Shown: positions 18,859-28,506, counted from the first letter of the stretch. The stretch is DNA of 64,000 nucleotides from Rouxiella silvae (GCF_002093625.1 NZ_MRWD01000014.1:1-64000), one strand, 5' to 3'. The notes: a model not told the origin generated them from the letters alone. Translations and numbers: made by a program.

Positions 18859-20010
18859 TCAGCGCGGTACGCGAATGCCACCCTCAACGCCGTTAGGGCT
18901 GAGCACCACCTGCCATAGCTGAATATCGCGCGCACGGAATGCACCTGCGCAAGCGTTCAGATAATAGGTGAACATGCGGTAGAACCGGTCGGAATAATTG
19001 TCTGCGATAGTAGGCCATGACTCTAGGAAACGGTCATACCAGGCCATTAATGTTCTGTCGTAGTCTGAGCCGATATTGTGCCAGTCCTCCATCACGAATA
19101 ATCCCTCGGTGGTCTGCGCAATATGTTTCACCGACGGCAAACAGCCGTTGGGGAATATATATTTATCAATCCAAGGGTCAACGTTGAGATCGGTTCTATT
19201 GGCACCAATCGTGTGCAACAGGAAAAGGCCATCAGGTTTAATATTCCGTTTCACCACGTCGAAATAGGTTTGGTAATTTTTGGGTCCAACGTGTTCAAAC
19301 ATACCGACGGAAACGATTCTGTCGAACTGATCGTTTAAGTCACGATAGTCCTGAAGCAAGATAGTGACGTCTAGGCCTTCGCAGCGTTGCTGAGCCATTT
19401 TTTGCTGTTCGGCAGAAATAGTGACACCAAAAACGCTCACGCCGTAGTTTCGAGCGGCATATTCCGCCAAACCACCCCAACCGCAGCCAATATCAAGCAA
19501 ACGTTGCCCAGGTTGCAGTTGCAGCTTATCGCAAATCATTTTTAATTTGGCTTCTTGCGCCTGCTCGAGCGTCGTGGCGTCTTTCCAATATGCACAGGAA
19601 TATTGCATAAACGGATCGAGCATTTTACTAAACAGGTCATTACCGAGGTCGTAGTGTTCTTTACCCACAATCCACGCGCGTTTGCGAGATTGCAGGTTGG
19701 TCAGTCGGGCCGCAGCAATGCGCAACGTATCTTTGAGATGATGCGGGAGTTTATCTTCAAGCCCCGCCTCAACGACCCGATGAAAGAACATGTCTAATCT
19801 TTCACATTCCCACCAGCCGTCCATATAACTCTCGCCGAGGCCGAGAGAGCCATCCTGAAGCACGCGCTTAAAAAAATCGGGATTTTTTACTTTAATGTCA
19901 AAAGGGCGGGTTCCATTAACTTCAATGCCTGCCATCGTTAACATTTCGCTCGCGATTCGGTACCAATGATTGTCTTGAATACTCAAGTCTTCTACACACG
20001 ATGAACTCAT
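18859..20010 (-). CDS. cfa: Cyclopropane-fatty-acyl-phospholipid synthase
   Basis: SAM-dependent enzyme that adds a methylene bridge across unsaturated acyl chains of membrane phospholipids, mainly on entry to stationary phase. It has 383 residues (E. coli 382). The SAM-binding motif LLDIGCGWGGLAEYA is near residue 171. The N-terminal lipid-binding domain and the VGMFEHVGPKNYQTYF motif are intact. Upstream is a 346-bp region. In E. coli this gene has sigma-S and sRNA (RydC) control; I cannot confirm either here. Confidence 0.96.
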   Translation of the reverse strand: MSSSCVEDLSIQDNHWYRIASEMLTMAGIEVNGTRPFDIKVKNPDFFKRVLQDGSLGLGESYMDGWWECERLDMFFHRVVEAGLEDKLPHHLKDTLRIAAARLTNLQSRKRAWIVGKEHYDLGNDLFSKMLDPFMQYSCAYWKDATTLEQAQEAKLKMICDKLQLQPGQRLLDIGCGWGGLAEYAARNYGVSVFGVTISAEQQKMAQQRCEGLDVTILLQDYRDLNDQFDRIVSVGMFEHVGPKNYQTYFDVVKRNIKPDGLFLLHTIGANRTDLNVDPWIDKYIFPNGCLPSVKHIAQTTEGLFVMEDWHNIGSDYDRTLMAWYDRFLESWPTIADNYSDRFYRMFTYYLNACAGAFRARDIQLWQVVLSPNGVEGGIRVPR

Positions 20011-20356
20011 AGCTTCTCCATCACTTTCTCTTCTGACTTATTAACCTGCTTAAAAAGCAACGGCCATTTGCAGGTCTTTATGAGAACAGGCGGTTTATCC
20101 ACCTTGTCTGAAATATGACTATGAACAGAGGAAAATACAGAGGACACCTGACGATAATTCGCCGCGGTGAAAGCATCCTTGCACTAAAAATGTGACGCGT
20201 TTCGCGCGCCTAAAAGTTACTGTGATAAAAGTTTTGTAAAAGTGATATTTTATTATGTTGTTTTGAGTATAAGCTCGCCTGCGCGCATTCTCAATATTAA
20301 ATCGCCGCAGGCGCATCTATTGTTCAAGTTATTGTAACGCAAGGGTATTATTGCAA
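20011..20356. other. cfa-punC intergenic region
   Basis: It holds the cfa promoter/leader and the 3' end of the punC transcript; no gene is seen. CGCCTGCG (20276-20283) and CGCAGGCG (20306-20313) form an 8-bp inverted repeat with a 22-bp loop, 43 bp past the punC stop codon, which could end punC transcription, although no T-run follows. Confidence 0.4.
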
Positions 20357-21556
20357 TCAGTTAGCATGCTCTGCTTCTGGATGTCCAGACTTCTCTTCCT
20401 TGGCCGAAAGCGTCAAAAGAAAATATCCGATCCCGACAAGTCCAACCGTCGACAGCATTACCGTCACCGTAGAGAACAACGGCTGCTCGATAAATGCAGA
20501 AACCATCATGCTGGCGAAAAAACACAATCCTAACTGTAGCGTATTTTGCAATGCCGCAGCCTTGCCTGTATTGGCAGGAAATGCCATTAGCGCATTTGCC
20601 ACGACAATTGGGTAACAAGCACCATTAACTAACGCCATCAGACAGAATGGGATTAACAGGCTTAGCAGTGTGGCCTGCGTCAATGTCGCAATAAAATAAA
20701 GTGATACGACGCTTACAGCATAGCCCACTAATAGCCAAGGCAGTAGGCGGGTGCCTTCAATTTTACTGATGACCATTCTGCAGCCGTAACCACCTAATAA
20801 AAAGGCTATTGTTTGAGGGACATAGCTAAGGCCAATGGCTGAGGGTCCATATCCCATTTCGCTCAAAATAAAAGGGGAGCCGGTCAACCAGGCAAAAAAA
20901 CCGGCCGATGAGGCGGAGTAAATCAGCACGTTACCGGTATAGACACGCGATGACAGCATGGCGGTAAGCCCACTTTGTGGCTGTAGCTTCTCGGCAATCG
21001 ATTTTTTAGTTTCCCGCAGGGTGAAAGTAAACATCAGCAATAGCGCACTGATAACCAGCAGCAGCGCGAAAATCACCCGCCAGTTAAAATGGTTAAGCAC
21101 CCAGGCACCCACCAGCGGTGCGAGGGCAGGGGAAAGCGCTACCAACGGCATGATGCTGGCAAAAGTGCGTTTCGCAACCGATGCGGAGTAACGGTCAACT
21201 ACCAGTGCCTGCCAGCTTACCGCCGCCGCACATACCCCAACAGCCTGCATAAAGCGCAGCACCAGCAGCAACTCGGTGCTCTGCACCCAAATCATGCCAA
21301 GACAACTGATCGAAAAGAGGCTCAGGCCGGCGAGTAAAATCGGTTTTCGGCCAAAACGGTCGGAGAGTGGACCCCAAAACAGTTGTGCGGCGGCAAAGCC
21401 GGCCAGGAAAATGCTCAGGCTCGAACTGATCGCGCTGGCAGAGGTGCTGAGGTTATCTTGCATCTCGCTGAATGCCGGTAAATACATGTCAGTTGCCAGA
21501 AAGCCGAGCATGCTCAGCCCGGCAAGGTAGAGTAAAAAGCCAAATGAGGGTTTCAT
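20357..21556 (-). CDS. punC: MFS purine nucleoside importer PunC
   Basis: Twelve-helix major facilitator (DHA1 family) of 399 residues (E. coli YdhC/PunC 403). In E. coli PunC imports purine nucleosides such as adenosine and is activated by PunR. MFS motif A is visible as [14 protein letters not shown] near residue 62. The first helix has the DMYLPAF motif common to Bcr/CmlA-like drug transporters, so sequence alone would allow a drug-efflux call. The divergent punR neighbour settles it. Confidence 0.88.
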   Translation of the reverse strand: MKPSFGFLLYLAGLSMLGFLATDMYLPAFSEMQDNLSTSASAISSSLSIFLAGFAAAQLFWGPLSDRFGRKPILLAGLSLFSISCLGMIWVQSTELLLVLRFMQAVGVCAAAVSWQALVVDRYSASVAKRTFASIMPLVALSPALAPLVGAWVLNHFNWRVIFALLLVISALLLMFTFTLRETKKSIAEKLQPQSGLTAMLSSRVYTGNVLIYSASSAGFFAWLTGSPFILSEMGYGPSAIGLSYVPQTIAFLLGGYGCRMVISKIEGTRLLPWLLVGYAVSVVSLYFIATLTQATLLSLLIPFCLMALVNGACYPIVVANALMAFPANTGKAAALQNTLQLGLCFFASMMVSAFIEQPLFSTVTVMLSTVGLVGIGYFLLTLSAKEEKSGHPEAEHAN

Positions 21557-21727
21557 GATGTTCTCTTATATTACGAAAAAGTAGCCAAAAGTGTTGTAGG
21601 GGTGTTGCCAGGGGCGCAGTGTATCTGCTTGGCTTGTGGGTTGTGAAACGTTAATATTTGCACCACGGGATGAAAAAAATTGAAAGCAAGAGGGCGGCAC
21701 TTATGAGGTATAAAGCGGGTGGCAGCA

Positions 21728-22630
21728 ATGTGGTCTGAATATTCTCTGGAAGTGGTAGACGCCGTGGCCCGCAATGGCAGCTTTACCGCCGCTGCGCAAG
21801 AGCTTAATCGCGTGCCTTCAGCCATCAGTTATCAGGTGCGGCAGTTGGAAGAGTGGCTGGCCGTTCCGCTGTTTGAGCGCCGTCACCGTGACGTGGAGTT
21901 AACCCCTGCTGGCCGTATTTTTGTCGAAGAAGCCCGCGTGCTTATCAAAAAAATGATATCAACTCGTCGTCAGTGTCAGCAAGTGGCCAACGGTTGGAGC
22001 GGGCAGCTGCGTGTGGCGGTAGACCGTATCGTCAAGCCCGATCGCGTACGGCAGTTGGTGGTTGATTTCTATCGAGTATTTCCTGATACCGAGCTGTTGA
22101 TTCAGGGTGAGGTATTTAACGGGGTATGGGACGCTTTGGCAGACGATCGTGCTGACGTGGCAATTGGCGCAACCAGCGCGGTGCCAGTCGGCGGGCGTTT
22201 CAGCTTTCGCGATATGGGCACGCTGCCGTGGCACTGCGTGGTGAGTGCCCAGCATCCGCTGGCTGCTCACCAAGGCGCATTAAACGATGAAGCCCTGCGC
22301 CCTTATCCTGCACTATGTATTGAAGACACTTCAAGAAGTCTACCCAAAAGGGATACTTGGACACTCGATAACCAGCGCCGCCTGGTGGTCCCAGACTGGA
22401 CCTGTGCCATTGACTGCCTGAGTGAAGGGTTGTGCGTTGGCATGCTGCCGGTGCACATGGTTGAGTCGTGGATAGCACAAAAAAAACTGGTGGTGCTTGA
22501 GTTGGCCAACAGCTTTCCGGAAAGCCCGTGCTGCCTGACCTGGGATCAGCGCAACCATTCCCTGGCGCTAGACTGGCTGCTTAACTACCTTGGGGAAAGT
22601 GAGACGTTGAACCAAGAATGGCTGCGCTAA
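21728..22630 (+). CDS. punR: LysR-type activator of punC
   Basis: LysR-family regulator of 300 residues, matching E. coli YdhB/PunR, the adenosine-responsive activator of punC. The N-terminal winged helix begins MWSEYSLEVVDAVARNGSFT. A GTG three codons upstream (21719) is in frame, but the ATG at 21728 gives the E. coli N-terminus. The effector-binding domain ends in CCLTWDQ..., like E. coli. It is divergent from punC over 171 bp and convergent with purR. Confidence 0.9.
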   Translation: MWSEYSLEVVDAVARNGSFTAAAQELNRVPSAISYQVRQLEEWLAVPLFERRHRDVELTPAGRIFVEEARVLIKKMISTRRQCQQVANGWSGQLRVAVDRIVKPDRVRQLVVDFYRVFPDTELLIQGEVFNGVWDALADDRADVAIGATSAVPVGGRFSFRDMGTLPWHCVVSAQHPLAAHQGALNDEALRPYPALCIEDTSRSLPKRDTWTLDNQRRLVVPDWTCAIDCLSEGLCVGMLPVHMVESWIAQKKLVVLELANSFPESPCCLTWDQRNHSLALDWLLNYLGESETLNQEWLR

Positions 22631-22637
22631 AGAAACG

Positions 22638-22675
22638 TTGCCCTTGACGCGGATGAGGGCCAGCGTAAAGGGCAA
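22638..22675. terminator. Possible bidirectional terminator punR/purR
   Basis: The stem TTGCCCTT/AAGGGCAA is extended by ACGC/GCGT after a mismatch and sits between the convergent stop codons. T-tracts are poor on both sides. Confidence 0.5.
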
Positions 22676-22690
22676 GTTAAGTTAAAGGTA

Positions 22691-23716
22691 TTAACGGCGA
22701 TAGTCGAGGTAAGGACCATCGGCCACCGAGCGCCTTTCAACCAGCTTAGGCTTGACCTCAATGGTTTGCTGTATTTCGCGCTTGCTGATAATGCGGTCAA
22801 GCAGCATGGTGAAGGCCATTTCGCCCAGGCGTTCTTTCGGTTGATGAATCGTGGTGAGCGCCGGTGAAAAATAACGTGCATTGCGAACGTTATCATAACC
22901 AATGACTGAAATGTCCTGAGGAACGCGCAGGCCCATTTCGTCTGCGGCACAGATGGCACCCATCGCCATGACGTCGCCGCCGCAGAATACCGCGGTAGGG
23001 CGCTGCTTCTGGTTAAGAATTTTTTGCATCGCCTGATAGCCGGATTCGGGTTCGAAATCGCCCTGAACTACCCACTCGTCTCGTACTTCAATGTTGGCTT
23101 CGTTTAACGCTTTCAGGAAACCACGGTAGCGGCCACCGCCGGTGTTGCGGTTAAGTTGGCCAGGTATGGCGCCAATATCCCGATGACCGCGTTCAATCAG
23201 GTAGCGACCCGCCAGATAACCGCCCTCAAATGCGTTATCAATGATGGAGTCGGTGAAGTCGTTTTGCGCTTCGCCCCAGTCCATCACAACCATTGGAATA
23301 GAGCGGTACTCTTCCAGCATGGCAAGGAGTTCAGCGGGATATTCTGCACACATTACCAGCAGGCCATCGACGCGTTTTTGCGCCAGCATAGCGAGATAGG
23401 CAGTCTGTTTTTCAAAATCATTATGCGAATTACACAAAATCAGCGTGTAGCCTTTGGCGAAGCAGCTATTTTCTACCGCTTCAATAACTTCAGCAAAATA
23501 GGGCGCTTCACTTGAGGTTGCCAGCAGGCCGATTGATTTGGTGTTATTAACCTTCAGGCTACGCGCGACGGCACTGGGAGAATAATGCAAATCCTTGATA
23601 GCGGCGCGAACAGCAGCTTTGGTTTCTTCGGCGACGAATCGGGTTTTATTGATGACGTGCGACACGGTTGTAGTCGAAACACCGGCGCGCTTAGCGACAT
23701 CTTTTATCGTGGCCAT
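22691..23716 (-). CDS. purR: Purine repressor PurR
   Basis: LacI-family repressor of purine synthesis genes that binds DNA with hypoxanthine or guanine as corepressor. It has 341 residues, as in E. coli. The helix-turn-helix is [20 protein letters not shown] and the hinge segment [12 protein letters not shown], which includes the minor-groove leucine, is intact. A PurR-box-like site lies about 46 bp upstream, fitting known autoregulation. Confidence 0.97.
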   Translation of the reverse strand: MATIKDVAKRAGVSTTTVSHVINKTRFVAEETKAAVRAAIKDLHYSPSAVARSLKVNNTKSIGLLATSSEAPYFAEVIEAVENSCFAKGYTLILCNSHNDFEKQTAYLAMLAQKRVDGLLVMCAEYPAELLAMLEEYRSIPMVVMDWGEAQNDFTDSIIDNAFEGGYLAGRYLIERGHRDIGAIPGQLNRNTGGGRYRGFLKALNEANIEVRDEWVVQGDFEPESGYQAMQKILNQKQRPTAVFCGGDVMAMGAICAADEMGLRVPQDISVIGYDNVRNARYFSPALTTIHQPKERLGEMAFTMLLDRIISKREIQQTIEVKPKLVERRSVADGPYLDYRR

Positions 23717-23761
23717 GTAAAAATCACTCCTGAACTAACCATTTTCAGCACGTTAGTTTTT

Positions 23762-23777
23762 TGTTAATCGTTTGCCT
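23762..23777 (-). promoter_or_regulatory. PurR operator upstream of purR
   Basis: AGGCAAACGATTAACA (minus strand) fits the PurR consensus ANGCAANCGNTTNCNT at 9 of 11 fixed positions. Its place just upstream of purR fits autorepression. Confidence 0.6.
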
Positions 23778-24053
23778 GCGTGCATTCAACTGCATAAATC
23801 ATTTTAAGCAGTCAAATCGTTGGATGGTTCCAGAAAGGCCTGAAAGAAGCGTCGGGCAACTACGACCGGGCACACAGCGTGGTAACCGCTAATTTTCTCT
23901 TATAACTCAAAAAAGGGAAAGCCAAATTTTTGCTTTAGAGTAAAGTGATAGTGTTGTGTACTTTCTAAGTGGACGTTTTGGCGTGATTTAGGCAGAATAA
24001 GATGGCATACAAAATGTAGGGCTTTTACCCCTTTTATCTCGTAAGGAGTTTAC

Positions 24054-24143
24054 GTGGATACGAACCTGAAATATTCATTAATGACCGTAGTCTGCGCACT
24101 CGCGATGATTGTTGCTTTTAGCTTCACGGCAGTCATGCATTAA
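24054..24143 (+). CDS. cydH: Cytochrome bd-I small subunit CydH (YnhF)
   Basis: A 29-residue single-helix membrane protein, MDTNLKYSLMTVVCALAMIV followed by AFSFTAVMH. E. coli YnhF, now CydH, is also 29 residues with a similar hydrophobic core and a final His. It fills a groove on the CydA subunit of cytochrome bd-I oxidase. Translation starts at GTG with a strong TAAGGAG site (24041-24047) seven bases upstream. It stands alone beside purR, as in E. coli, and ends at a strong terminator. Confidence 0.88.
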   Translation: MDTNLKYSLMTVVCALAMIVAFSFTAVMH

Positions 24144-24162
24144 TTGTTTGAGTGCAAGAACG

Positions 24163-24206
24163 GAAAAGGGCGATTTCTTATCACAGAAATCGCCCTTTTC
24201 TATTTT
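24163..24206. terminator. Bidirectional terminator cydH/mepH
   Basis: A 16-bp perfect stem GAAAAGGGCGATTTCT/AGAAATCGCCCTTTTC is followed by TATTTT on the plus strand. It lies between convergent cydH and mepH. Confidence 0.88.
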
Positions 24207-24281
24207 ACCAAAACGACGCACCGTTTTAGTCTCAAACCATTCGTTAAATGCTATTCACAGGTTTCAGCGAGAAATCATTAT

Positions 24282-25193
24282 TTAACGAATCGTTTTTGGC
24301 GTCATTACCCGGCGAGCACCCACATAGTGGTCTTGCCAGTAGTTATCTGCCAGATAACTGATTTTAATCTCTTCACCGGTACGCGGTGACTGAATAAATT
24401 TGCCGTTGCCGAGATAAACGCCTACGTGATCTGCTGCGCCGCGTTTGGTAATTCTAAAGAACACCAGATCGCCTGATTCGAGCTCACCGCGTGCAACCGG
24501 TGCCGCATCGCGTAAATGGTACATCTCATTGGCGGTGCGAGGCATTTTGATTCGCATTAAATCTTTGTAGGCATAATAGACCAAACCGCTGCAATCAAAT
24601 CCGGTGTTGGGTGAAGTGCCACCCCAGCGATAAGGTTTGCCGACTTGGTGCATCAGCTTGTTCATCGCGGTCTCTTTCGCGTGCAGATATTTCTTCTTAT
24701 GTGCTGCGCTTAACGTAAGCGGTGCACAGGACTCTGTTTTTGCCTGGTGCTTACGGTGTCGCCCGTAGGCTTTTTTCGGTTCTTTCGCACAGACCACGTT
24801 GGCGGTGCTGGCAAGAGACGTTGTAATGTTTTTAATTTCTCGTTTCGGCTTTTCAGCCTGATGTTTCGCCAGCTTTCGGCTGACCGGCTTTTCGGCCTTG
24901 TGTCTTACCAACTTAGTGCTGGTAGGGTGTTTAGCAGCAATCTTCGTCTTGCTATGCACCTTTTCTTTTGTCTTACTGTGTTCTTTTGCTTTTGATTGTT
25001 CTTTTACCGGAACAACTTTGGTCTTTTTATTGCTTCTGGCAACGACCTTTCGCTTTCGTCGTTCATCAGGCTTAGCCTGACTCACGTGCGTCTCAGCTTG
25101 CTTTGCAGAAATGCGGCTGCTTGGCGAAGCATGCGCCAAATTCAAAAAAAGCTGGGTAAACAGCAGCACAAAAAGCGTAAACATTAAACGCAT
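24282..25193 (-). CDS. mepH: Peptidoglycan DD-endopeptidase MepH
   Basis: NlpC/P60-family hydrolase that cleaves D-Ala-mDap cross-links to let the sacculus grow; E. coli MepH (YdhO) has 271 residues, this protein 303. A signal peptide covers about residues 1-22. Then comes a long Lys/Arg-rich low-complexity linker (about 30-170), longer than in E. coli, and the catalytic domain with Cys201 (FDCSGLVYYAY) and His256 (ADHVGVYLG). The C-terminal HYVGARRVMTPKT matches E. coli. In E. coli sodB and ydhP lie between mepH and cydH; here nothing does. Confidence 0.93.
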   Translation of the reverse strand: MRLMFTLFVLLFTQLFLNLAHASPSSRISAKQAETHVSQAKPDERRKRKVVARSNKKTKVVPVKEQSKAKEHSKTKEKVHSKTKIAAKHPTSTKLVRHKAEKPVSRKLAKHQAEKPKREIKNITTSLASTANVVCAKEPKKAYGRHRKHQAKTESCAPLTLSAAHKKKYLHAKETAMNKLMHQVGKPYRWGGTSPNTGFDCSGLVYYAYKDLMRIKMPRTANEMYHLRDAAPVARGELESGDLVFFRITKRGAADHVGVYLGNGKFIQSPRTGEEIKISYLADNYWQDHYVGARRVMTPKTIR

Positions 25194-25681
25194 GGCGTCG
25201 CTACCAATATTAGGCCGAAGTTAAACATCAAAAGATGTCCCAGTATTCCCCAAAAGCGGGAGACAAAACAGCACGAATTGCTTCGATTCTAATTCATATT
25301 GTGAGTAAAAGTTAATAACTTTTTTTTTGGGCGAAATATAAGCTATATCGCTGAAAAATTAACCTAGATTCAGAGGGTTAAACTCACCTTACCTAAAGGA
25401 TCTTGTCAAGATCGTTTGGGTTAAAGTCACAGAATAAAAATGTTATTCTGTATGAATGTTTAATTTTGCACTGTTTTGCCAATCAGGGATACTATCACCG
25501 ACATTACGGTGATGCATCAAGTTAGGCTTATTTAGCGTGTAAAGACCCTACAAAAAATGACGTTTTTATCTGAGTGCTGCCCTCGTTACAATGGCAGACA
25601 GTTGATCAGGTTTTTCCCGATTTAAGCTTTTGCGACATAAATACGACGTAACAGCCAATTAATGGCTTGAGGAAGCAAAAA
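25194..25681. other. mepH-grxD region with three palindromes
   Basis: A 488-bp divergent region without a gene. It contains three perfect dyads: GATCTTG-T-CAAGATC (25399-25413); CAGAATAA-AAATG-TTATTCTG (25430-25450); and ATCACCG-ACATTA-CGGTGAT (25494-25513). None is followed by a T-run, so they look like protein-binding sites or leader structure rather than terminators. Confidence 0.5.
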
Positions 25682-26029
25682 ATGACCACCACTATTGAAA
25701 AAATCCAACAACAGGTTTCCGAGAACCCAATTCTTCTTTATATGAAAGGCTCTCCTAAACTGCCAAGCTGCGGTTTCTCTGCACAGGCCGTTCAGGCGCT
25801 GTCAGCCTGCGGCGAGCGTTTCGCCTATGTCGATATCCTGCAAAACCCGGATATCCGTGCAGAAATGCCAAAATTCGCTAACTGGCCAACCTTCCCACAG
25901 CTGTGGGTTGACGGTGAGCTGGTCGGCGGCTGCGATATCGTCATCGAAATGTATCAGCGTGGCGAACTTCAGCAGTTGATCAAAGAAACGGCCGAGAAAT
26001 ACAAATCTCAGGAAGAGCAGCCAGAATAA
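25682..26029 (+). CDS. grxD: Monothiol glutaredoxin GrxD
   Basis: Monothiol glutaredoxin of 115 residues (E. coli 115) that binds a [2Fe-2S] cluster with glutathione and moves clusters to target proteins. The active-site motif CGFS is at residues 30-33, followed by WPTFPQLW and GGCDIV glutathione-binding segments. A TTG 15 bp upstream is in frame, but the ATG at 25682 with a GAGGAAG site matches E. coli. It complements the suf genes 14 kb away in Fe-S metabolism. Confidence 0.97.
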   Translation: MTTTIEKIQQQVSENPILLYMKGSPKLPSCGFSAQAVQALSACGERFAYVDILQNPDIRAEMPKFANWPTFPQLWVDGELVGGCDIVIEMYQRGELQQLIKETAEKYKSQEEQPE

Positions 26030-26085
26030 GCCGTCTCGATTCTGATAAAGAACGGCCAGGATAGCTGCTTTTCAGATTAATGAAG

Positions 26086-26114
26086 AACCCCACTTTTGCG
26101 TGGGGTTTTTTTTT
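26086..26114 (+). terminator. Intrinsic terminator of grxD
   Basis: The stem AACCCCAC/GTGGGGTT with loop TTTTGC is followed by nine T residues. It marks the left border of the accessory region. Confidence 0.93.
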
Positions 26115-26202
26115 AGTACTGTTCCGGAAACTGTACCGAAATGCTTCTGTACGGCCTTACATTATATCGAGTGTTAAATTACATCCTCAGGAGAGCACAC
26201 CG

Positions 26203-27117
26203 ATGAATCCCGGACATTTCGATTTGCAGTCGCTGCGCATTTTCCTATTGGCTGCCGAAGCTGGAAGTCTGACTAAGGCGGCATCACAGGCGCATATTAC
26301 TCTCTCTGCCGCCAGTAAGCGCCTCGCCGAACTTGAGAAAAATGCCGAATGTCGACTGTTCGTCAGGCAGCCGCGAGGACTTGAATTGACACCAGCAGGA
26401 CAGGGATTGGTCAAGCATGCTCGCAGAGTGCTTGATGCGGTTAACACCATGGCGAGTGAGCTGAGTGACTATGCCTCGGGCGTGATGGGGCACGTAAGAA
26501 TTTCGGCAAACGTCTCGGCGGTAATTCAATTTCTCCCGGATGACCTCGCGTTGTTTCTTTCACAAAACCCCAAGTTGCGCATCAATCTGGAAGAGGCGCT
26601 CAGTGGTTCGATCGTTGAGGCGGTAGAGAACGGTCATACCGATATTGGCATTTTTGCCGATAATGTCGCGGTCAACAGTCTTGAAATCAGGCCTTACCGT
26701 AAAGACCGGCTGGTGGTGCTGGTGCCTGCGGGGCATCCACTCAGTAAGGTGCGTACGATAAAATTTGTTGAAACCCTTCGCTATAATTTTGTCGGCCTCA
26801 ACCTGGGTAGCTCACTGCTCAGACGCATTACAGATGAGGCGGTCAGTGCGGGCAAAGTGCTCAAAGTAAATATTCAGGTCACCAGCTTTGATGCCGTATG
26901 CAGAATGATTCAGGCTGGACTCGGCATCGGTATTCTTCCCATCGATGCCATCAGCCCGGGCCTGCTTGGTCACTCACTGCAGGCGATAAGCCTTGAAGAT
27001 GATTGGGCCAATCGCACCCTCTTTTTAGGTATCAATACTGAAACACCGCTTCAGCCCGAAGCACAAAAGCTTTATGATTTTTTGAGTTCGATCGCAGAAA
27101 TCAACAACGCCTCTTAG
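26203..27117 (+). CDS. LysR-type regulator of the acid-catabolic cluster
   Basis: LysR-family regulator of 304 residues. The helix-turn-helix region is FDLQSLRIFLLAAEAGSLTK near residue 6, and a substrate-binding-like domain follows. The start at 26203 has a CAGGAGAG ribosome site; earlier in-frame starts overlap the grxD terminator. It lies 201 bp upstream of the CoA-transferase gene in the same direction, with a 20-bp dyad between them, so it probably controls the five following genes. The effector is unknown. In E. coli lhr is found at this place. Confidence 0.8.
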   Translation: MNPGHFDLQSLRIFLLAAEAGSLTKAASQAHITLSAASKRLAELEKNAECRLFVRQPRGLELTPAGQGLVKHARRVLDAVNTMASELSDYASGVMGHVRISANVSAVIQFLPDDLALFLSQNPKLRINLEEALSGSIVEAVENGHTDIGIFADNVAVNSLEIRPYRKDRLVVLVPAGHPLSKVRTIKFVETLRYNFVGLNLGSSLLRRITDEAVSAGKVLKVNIQVTSFDAVCRMIQAGLGIGILPIDAISPGLLGHSLQAISLEDDWANRTLFLGINTETPLQPEAQKLYDFLSSIAEINNAS

Positions 27118-27182
27118 ACATTATTGTTTCCATGCTCTACATCCATTCATCACGATCTCATTTTTTATTGATTTAAAAACAG

Positions 27183-27202
27183 TAAGTAATGGAAATTACT
27201 TA
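27183..27202 (+). promoter_or_regulatory. 20-bp perfect dyad before the catabolic operon
   Basis: TAAGTAAT-GGAA-ATTACTTA is a perfect palindrome 117 bp upstream of the CoA-transferase start. LysR regulators often bind such dyads at about -65 from the transcription start. That it is the operator for the adjacent LysR protein is inference. Confidence 0.55.
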
Positions 27203-27318
27203 TTGATAAAACACGGCTGACTTTCTTTTTTGGAAAGGGTTGATGATGAAAGGTAAATTTTAAAGCCTCTATTTTCATCCGATGCTTCCTCTACCGCAGT
27301 AATCATCGGGAGAAGAAT

Positions 27319-28506
27319 ATGACGTTGCCGTTAGAAGGTTTACGCGTTGTCGAAATGGGGCAACTGATAGCTGGCCCTCTGGCAGGACGAATGCTTGCCG
27401 ATTTTGGCGCGGAAGTGATTAAAATTGAAGCACCCGAAAAAGGGGATCCTCTTAGGAAATGGCGAATGCTGCACCAAGGAACCTCTGTTTGGTGGGCGGT
27501 ACAATCGCGAAACAAGCGTTCAATCACGCTGGATCTAAAACAGCCCGAAGGTCAGAAAATTGCGCTCGACCTGCTGAGTAAAGCCGATATTCTGATTGAA
27601 AATTTTCGACCAGGCACGTTGGAAAAATGGGGTATGAGCTGGGAAACACTGCACCAGCTCAATCCTAAGCTGGTGGTATTGAGTGTTTCTGGCTATGGAC
27701 AAACAGGTCCGTACCGCGACCGCCCAGGCTTTGGTGTCATCGGTGAGGCGATGGGTGGCCTTCGTTTTCTCTCTGCCGAACCGGGACGCACGCCGGTTCG
27801 CGTCGGCATTTCCATCGGGGATTCACTTTCCGCGCTGCACGGCGTCATTGGTATTCTGCTGGCTTTGCGGCATCGCGAGCAGGGTGGACAAGGTCAGCAA
27901 ATTGACGTCGCGCTCTATGAATCGGTCTTCAATATGATGGAGAGCCTGATCCCCGAATATTCGGCTTTCAATCATATTCGCCAGCCCGCTGGCAGCAGTT
28001 TGCCGGGTATCGCCCCCACCAATGCGTATAAATGCCGAGACGGCAAGTATGCGTTGATTGCTGGAAACGGCGACACTATCTTCCAGCGGCTGATGCAGGT
28101 CATTAACCGCAGCGATTTGGCCATCGATCCGGCGCTGGCCCATAACGATGGCAGAGTTGCTCAGGTCGAAAAACTCGATGCGGCTATTTCTGAATGGGCA
28201 TCAAATTACAATTTACATGAAGTTCTGGCCTCTTTGCATGAGGGGGGGATCCCCGCCGGTAAAATTTATGATGCCTCCGACATTGCTCGCGACCCACACT
28301 ATCAGGCGCGTGACATGCTGCTACAGGGCACACTGAGTGACGGCACACCGGTCACTTTGCCGGGTATTGTGCCAAAACTGCTTTCAACGCCCGGGAGTGT
28401 CAGGACACCGGCACCGGCCCTTGGTGAGCACACCGACGAAGTTCTTGATGAGTTGGGCATTGAGCAATCAATCCGTCATCAATGGCGCGCGCGCGGCATA
28501 ATTTAG
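27319..28506 (+). CDS. Family III (CaiB/BaiF) acyl-CoA transferase
   Basis: CoA-transferase of 395 residues that would activate a carboxylic acid by moving CoA from a donor such as succinyl-CoA or acetyl-CoA. The N-terminal LRVVEMGQLIAGPLAGRMLADFGAEV pattern (in part) and the catalytic Asp168 in ISIGDS match family III enzymes such as formyl-CoA transferase (Asp169). The substrate cannot be read from sequence. Ten bases separate it from an HMG-CoA-lyase-type gene. The same pairing occurs as sct-ccl (R-citramalate CoA-transferase and citramalyl-CoA lyase) in Chloroflexus, which hints at a branched hydroxy-dicarboxylate. Confidence 0.88.
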   Translation: MTLPLEGLRVVEMGQLIAGPLAGRMLADFGAEVIKIEAPEKGDPLRKWRMLHQGTSVWWAVQSRNKRSITLDLKQPEGQKIALDLLSKADILIENFRPGTLEKWGMSWETLHQLNPKLVVLSVSGYGQTGPYRDRPGFGVIGEAMGGLRFLSAEPGRTPVRVGISIGDSLSALHGVIGILLALRHREQGGQGQQIDVALYESVFNMMESLIPEYSAFNHIRQPAGSSLPGIAPTNAYKCRDGKYALIAGNGDTIFQRLMQVINRSDLAIDPALAHNDGRVAQVEKLDAAISEWASNYNLHEVLASLHEGGIPAGKIYDASDIARDPHYQARDMLLQGTLSDGTPVTLPGIVPKLLSTPGSVRTPAPALGEHTDEVLDELGIEQSIRHQWRARGII

